DNA of 64,000 bases from Breoghania sp963678585 (GTDB lineage Bacteria > Pseudomonadota > Alphaproteobacteria > Rhizobiales > Stappiaceae), in the NCBI GenBank assembly GCA_963678585.2, contig CAXXGA010000001.1, forward strand, positions 186,001 to 250,000. The letters are read 5' to 3'. Below the pieces are notes generated by a model, which saw only the letters and a list, made by a program, of their open reading frames with translations, searched no databases and was not told the DNA's origin. The position numbers and the translations under genes are program-made. Shown here one piece after another: positions 62,415 to 64,000 of the stretch (position 1 is its first letter; the number at the start of each line of letters is the position of its first letter).

Positions 62415-63317
62415 CTATCGGGACTGTTCGCCGGGCACCAGCGTTTCGAAAAGCTGCTCGAAGACGCGGATCTGGTTTTCCTGAACCGAACGCCCGGCGG
62501 CGAGGAAATCCTCGAAAAAGCGTGCCTGGCTTGCAGCGGCGGGGTGCGCGTCCGGCGCATCGCCCTCATCGTCTCCCGCGCCGTCTTCCGGTTCTTCCCC
62601 CGCAGTCTCCGGCGCGACGGGCGCATCGCCTTCGTCCTCAAAGACGGCTGACTGCTTTTCCTGCGCAGCGGGCGTGCCCGTGCGCATGAAGCCGGTAAAG
62701 AAGGCTGTCATGGCTTCAGCGAAAGGCGCCATCAGATCGGCCGGGGTGGGCGTGGGCTGAGGCCGGCCACGGGCAAAGCCCGCCATGAAGGCATCAAGGA
62801 GTTCGCGTGCCGGGCCGACGGCGAAATTGCGCGCGATCTGGCCCATCATCAGGGTCGCGGCCACCGGCATCAGCGCGTTCAGCGCATCCGGGCGAATGCC
62901 CGTGGTCGCCGCCACCTGATCGAGAACGGCGCGGCGAATGGCATCATTGGGGAAAATCTGCGCGAGAAAGGCCCCCACGGGCCCATAGACGGGCCCGCCT
63001 TGCGCATTGCGCCAGTCGTACGATGCCCAGTCGAACGCCCCCCAGTCGACCTTCGTCATATCACCGGGCGTCCAGCTGCCGAAGGCCTGCCAGGGATTGG
63101 CGGGTCTTGAGCTTGGCGGCTGGAAGGCGGGCGGCGTGAAGGCGCGCATCATCGCCTCAAACCCGTTGGGTGCCCCGGCGTTGCGTCGAAGACCTGCCCA
63201 GAAGGCGGGCATCAAGGCTTCCGTCGCCCGTCGCGCCTCGTCTTCGCCAAGGCCGAAATGCTTCTGCGTTTGCGCCATCAACGCAAAGGGGTCGAGCGGA
63301 AAATAACTTTCGGTCAT
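62415..63317 (-). CDS. DUF937-like protein
   Basis: The 300-residue protein (start MTESYFPLDPFALM) has a central helical region (AIRRAVLDQVAATTGIRPDALNALMPVAATLMMGQIARN) that resembles DUF937/YidB. It also has an earlier RATEALMPAFWAGLRRN repeat of the same type, an acidic low-complexity linker (EEPEDGAGDDEGDAPD), and a C-terminal helix (RSVQENQIRVFEQLFETL). The function is unknown; a cytoplasmic helical scaffold is plausible. The family assignment is tentative. Confidence 0.65.
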   Translation of the reverse strand: MTESYFPLDPFALMAQTQKHFGLGEDEARRATEALMPAFWAGLRRNAGAPNGFEAMMRAFTPPAFQPPSSRPANPWQAFGSWTPGDMTKVDWGAFDWASYDWRNAQGGPVYGPVGAFLAQIFPNDAIRRAVLDQVAATTGIRPDALNALMPVAATLMMGQIARNFAVGPARELLDAFMAGFARGRPQPTPTPADLMAPFAEAMTAFFTGFMRTGTPAAQEKQSAVFEDEGDAPVAPETAGEEPEDGAGDDEGDAPDAHPAAASQARFFEDFLAAGRSVQENQIRVFEQLFETLVPGEQSR

Positions 63318-63685
63318 GGGAGCCCCAAGGGTGATCAACGGCTCTCGCCGGGATGCGGACCGGCACCCGCCAACGGGTATCGCACCGGTTCGACGGATCA
63401 TCCGTCATAACTCATGATCCGGTGCAATCACCGTTAGGTCAATGACTTGTCGAAGGCGGGCCCTATTTCGCCCTCCGCGCGACCGGCGGCGCGCGACGCT
63501 CCGGCAGATTTGCCTCCCGGATTCCGGCAGGGCGACAAATTATTTTCAACACTGTTATTAATTACAATAAGATAAAGTCGGTATTATGGTCTTGTATACT
63601 AACTTTGCCCTTCCCCCGCACAAGTAACCATTCTTTCGCAGACTTCTGCGCTTATTGACATGCGTAAAACACGAGAGTTCGCCGC
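63318..63685. other. Gene-free stretch between DUF937-like and sensor genes
   Basis: Divergent promoter region. The right part, from about 63538, is AT-rich. No gene or structured RNA recognised. Confidence 0.4.
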
Positions 63686-64000
63686 ATGTCGATACGTCAC
63701 CGCCTGAACATCATCGTCGTCACCTTGTTCTCCGCGCTGGTTATTGCGCTTGTCGTTCTGGAGATCGAGATCTGGCGCGAACTCGACGGCACGACACAAA
63801 GCACCAGACAGCTTATCCAGTTGTCGGAGATCTGGAACGTCGCCCGGGAGGCTGCCCGCAATCCCGAGAACGCGGAACCCTTGCGCGCCCGCGCCGGGAT
63901 GCGTCTGGCGGACCTGAAGGCGGACGGTGCGGGTTCCGGCGAACTGGTCGGGGTACTTGAGCGGCTTTCTCAGGCTCAAAGCAGCACGGCCGCCCTGCGC
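63686..64000 (+). CDS. Membrane sensor protein, N-terminal part (histidine kinase or chemoreceptor)
   Basis: The 105 visible residues start MSIRHRLNIIVVTLFSALVIALVVLEIEIW, a single membrane anchor, followed by a helical sensory region (LIQLSEIWNVAREAARNPENAEPLRARAGMRLADLKADG). The frame runs off the right edge. This layout is common to methyl-accepting chemotaxis proteins and sensor kinases; the output domain is outside the window. A GAGAG box precedes the ATG at about 10 nt. Confidence 0.6.
   Translation, partial: MSIRHRLNIIVVTLFSALVIALVVLEIEIWRELDGTTQSTRQLIQLSEIWNVAREAARNPENAEPLRARAGMRLADLKADGAGSGELVGVLERLSQAQSSTAALR

Overview
The window is high-GC DNA from an alphaproteobacterium, most likely of the order Hyphomicrobiales (Rhizobiales). 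Pointers to this are the CIRCE-controlled groESL pair, a hisS-hisZ-hisG operon with an alpha-type histidyl-tRNA synthetase, a TadG pilus protein, DUF1127 and DUF2927 proteins, several TRAP transporters, and a palindromic intergenic element. I see no phage, transposase, CRISPR array, rRNA or tRNA. It reads as ordinary chromosome with one compositionally foreign insert.

Layout. 1-10 kb: truncated tadG, groES-groEL, slyX, an XRE-cupin regulator paired with a GNAT acetyltransferase, a YciA-type thioesterase, a TfoX-like protein, an MscS channel, a Crp/Fnr regulator, a candidate multi-hairpin small RNA, and an alpha/beta hydrolase. 10-20 kb: an envelope-glycan cluster (a degenerate ChbG/YdjC protein, a GT39 and a GT2-GtrA glycosyltransferase), a truncated hemoglobin, an amidase, then hisG-hisZ-hisS. 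20-34 kb: a P-type cation ATPase, a PEP-mutase/isocitrate-lyase-like enzyme beside a TRAP transporter, tag, cheZ, a DUF2927 protein, a PAP2 phosphatase, an L,D-transpeptidase, and thiM-thiE under a TPP riboswitch.

34-37 kb: DUF4186 and ybaK, then a strikingly AT-rich two-gene cassette of a DUF262 protein and a HEPN protein. This looks like a horizontally acquired conflict or defence module and is the best candidate for an undescribed system. 37-57 kb is dominated by 2-hydroxy-acid metabolism: glcD-glcE-(small membrane protein)-glcF with a divergent LysR gene, then a TRAP transporter with a TakP-like binding protein, a quinone-oxidoreductase-like MDR enzyme, and a lactate-utilisation operon (lutA/lldE, a macro-domain gene, lutB/lldF, lutC/lldG). 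Together they suggest uptake and membrane-linked oxidation of glycolate, lactate or related acids. Between them lie a cytochrome c, a MarR-FUSC efflux pair and a DUF3422 protein.

58-64 kb: a single-domain response regulator, a conserved hypothetical, two duplicated divergent LysR/DUF1127 modules that share a 17-bp intergenic motif, a DUF937-like protein, and the start of a membrane sensor. Two places (9.06-9.26 kb and 62.24-62.33 kb) encode strings of hairpins whose apical loops are runs of cytosine, ending in intrinsic terminators. These are candidate C-loop (anti-Shine-Dalgarno) regulatory RNAs.
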